Shown: positions 31,736-32,199 of the stretch, piece after piece
Layout of the letters: each line of letters opens with the position of its first letter
How positions within the stretch are numbered: the stretch's first letter is position 1
Assembly (NCBI GenBank): GCA_900545185.1
Contig: UQYH01000010.1
Location: 1 to 32,199, forward strand
Length of the DNA: 32,199 bases
Origin: an uncultured Eubacteriales bacterium
GTDB lineage: Bacteria; Bacillota; Clostridia; UBA1381; UBA9506
Direction of reading: 5' to 3'
Notes under the pieces: generated by a model
What the model saw: only the letters and a program-made list of their open reading frames with translations
Told to the model about the DNA's origin: nothing
Database searches by the model: none
Program-made: the position numbers and the translations under genes

Positions 31736-32068
31736 ATGATTTGGATAATTATAGTAGTTGTTACTCTAATTCTATTGAAAATATTATCTGTTTATTTGGA
31801 ACTTCCAGCTTGTCCTGAATGTAAAAGCAAAAAAGCATCAGTTATTTCCGAAGAAGAGATTGAAAGAGAACCTGTGTATTTTAAGGAAAAACAGCGAATG
31901 AAAGAGTACAAGAATACTTCAGGACAGAAACAGTATTTTGACTGGCAAACAAAGGTGTCGACGAACAAGTATGTAAACGCCCCGGAAAAGGTCATAGAAA
32001 ATGATGTTTTAATTGAGGGTGAACGCATTTATTACCCTTTCTTACTTTTGCTATTAAAATTAGGATAA
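31736..32068 (+). CDS. Membrane-anchored protein with one CxxC motif, unknown function
   Basis: A 110-residue protein with one N-terminal helix (about residues 2-21, very rich in Ile/Val/Leu), then CPEC at about residues 25-28, a charged middle part and a hydrophobic end (YYPFLLLLLKLG). GAGGAG lies 6 bases before the ATG at 31736; the in-frame reading from 31646 has no ribosome site. A lone CxxC so near the membrane could bind metal with a partner or be half of a zinc ribbon. The hydrophobic C-terminus is odd and might reflect truncation. A TATAAT box at 31667-31672 may belong to its promoter, but no good -35 box is seen. Confidence 0.6.
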   Translation: MIWIIIVVVTLILLKILSVYLELPACPECKSKKASVISEEEIEREPVYFKEKQRMKEYKNTSGQKQYFDWQTKVSTNKYVNAPEKVIENDVLIEGERIYYPFLLLLLKLG

Positions 32069-32080
32069 TCCAAGTAAATC

Positions 32081-32124
32081 AAAAATCCGAACCCATTGCC
32101 AACCGGTACAAGGTTCAGATTTTT
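32081..32124. terminator. Hairpin terminator near the right edge
   Basis: AAAAATC-C-GAACC (32081-32093) pairs with GGTTC-A-GATTTTT (32112-32124) around an 18-base loop, with A's before and T's after, so it can work on both strands. It follows the stop at 32068 by 12 bases. Nothing further can be assigned between 32125 and 32199. Confidence 0.75.
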
Positions 32125-32199
32125 ACTGTTTGGTGCGAGTGTTCTTACAGGACTTAACAAAAAACGCAGTAAAATCAAGGGTTTCAGGAGTGGACTAGA

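Noticed and set aside
32123..32199. Possible C-terminal end of a minus-strand gene running off the right edge
   Set aside because: An open frame of about 25 codons exists, but it is too short to recognise and has no supporting signal within the window.
1..32199. CRISPR array, insertion sequence, transposase or phage genes
   Set aside because: No regularly spaced short repeats with unique spacers and no recombinase-like protein were found; the only dispersed repeats are the hairpin units described.

Overview
The window reads as a chromosomal segment of a Gram-positive Firmicute, most likely a gut-type member of class Clostridia. Supporting signs are strong purine-rich ribosome binding sites, some GTG and TTG starts, sigma-A promoters with 17-base spacers, a DUF1292 gene, a PAQR/hemolysin III gene, a CCA-encoding tRNA-Leu and a c-di-GMP-I type riboswitch. 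Base composition looks moderate until about 29.2 kb and clearly more AT-rich after that. The genus cannot be fixed from sequence reading alone.

Left part (1-9.5 kb, minus strand, housekeeping). Two copies of a hairpin-bearing repeat abut the 3' end of tRNA-Leu(UAA). Next come a DUF1292-trhA-putP operon and a pgsA-small membrane protein-valS operon with overlapping reading frames. alaS follows with its own promoter.

Centre (9.6-29.2 kb, plus strand). A single long co-directional cluster of 16 genes encodes a Wzx/Wzy-type exopolysaccharide pathway. It starts from a consensus promoter followed by a probable c-di-GMP-I (GEMM) riboswitch and an intrinsic terminator. The genes are a flippase, a GT32-like transferase, a GtrII-like membrane glucosyltransferase, a YdjC/ChbG deacetylase, a priming sugar-phosphate transferase, a GT4 enzyme, a membrane metallophosphoesterase with a DnaA-N-like head, and two co-polymerase-like membrane proteins. 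After these come a Wzy-like polymerase, a second GT4, three GT2 enzymes, a membrane EAL-domain protein and an acyltransferase. The second co-polymerase-like protein ends in a degenerate GGDEF domain. No tyrosine-kinase partner of the CpsD type is seen.

The most interesting reading is an exopolysaccharide locus tied to c-di-GMP at three levels: a riboswitch on the transcript, a degenerate GGDEF module fused to the chain-length/assembly protein, and an EAL protein with apparently intact catalytic residues that could lower c-di-GMP. Each element is seen in the sequence; their joint action is inference.

Right part (29.2-32.2 kb, plus strand). A GH20 beta-hexosaminidase gene has its own perfect-consensus promoter. 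It is followed by an AT-rich stretch with another diverged copy of the left-end repeat, a 57-residue zinc-ribbon protein and a 110-residue membrane protein with one CxxC motif, separated by strong hairpin terminators.
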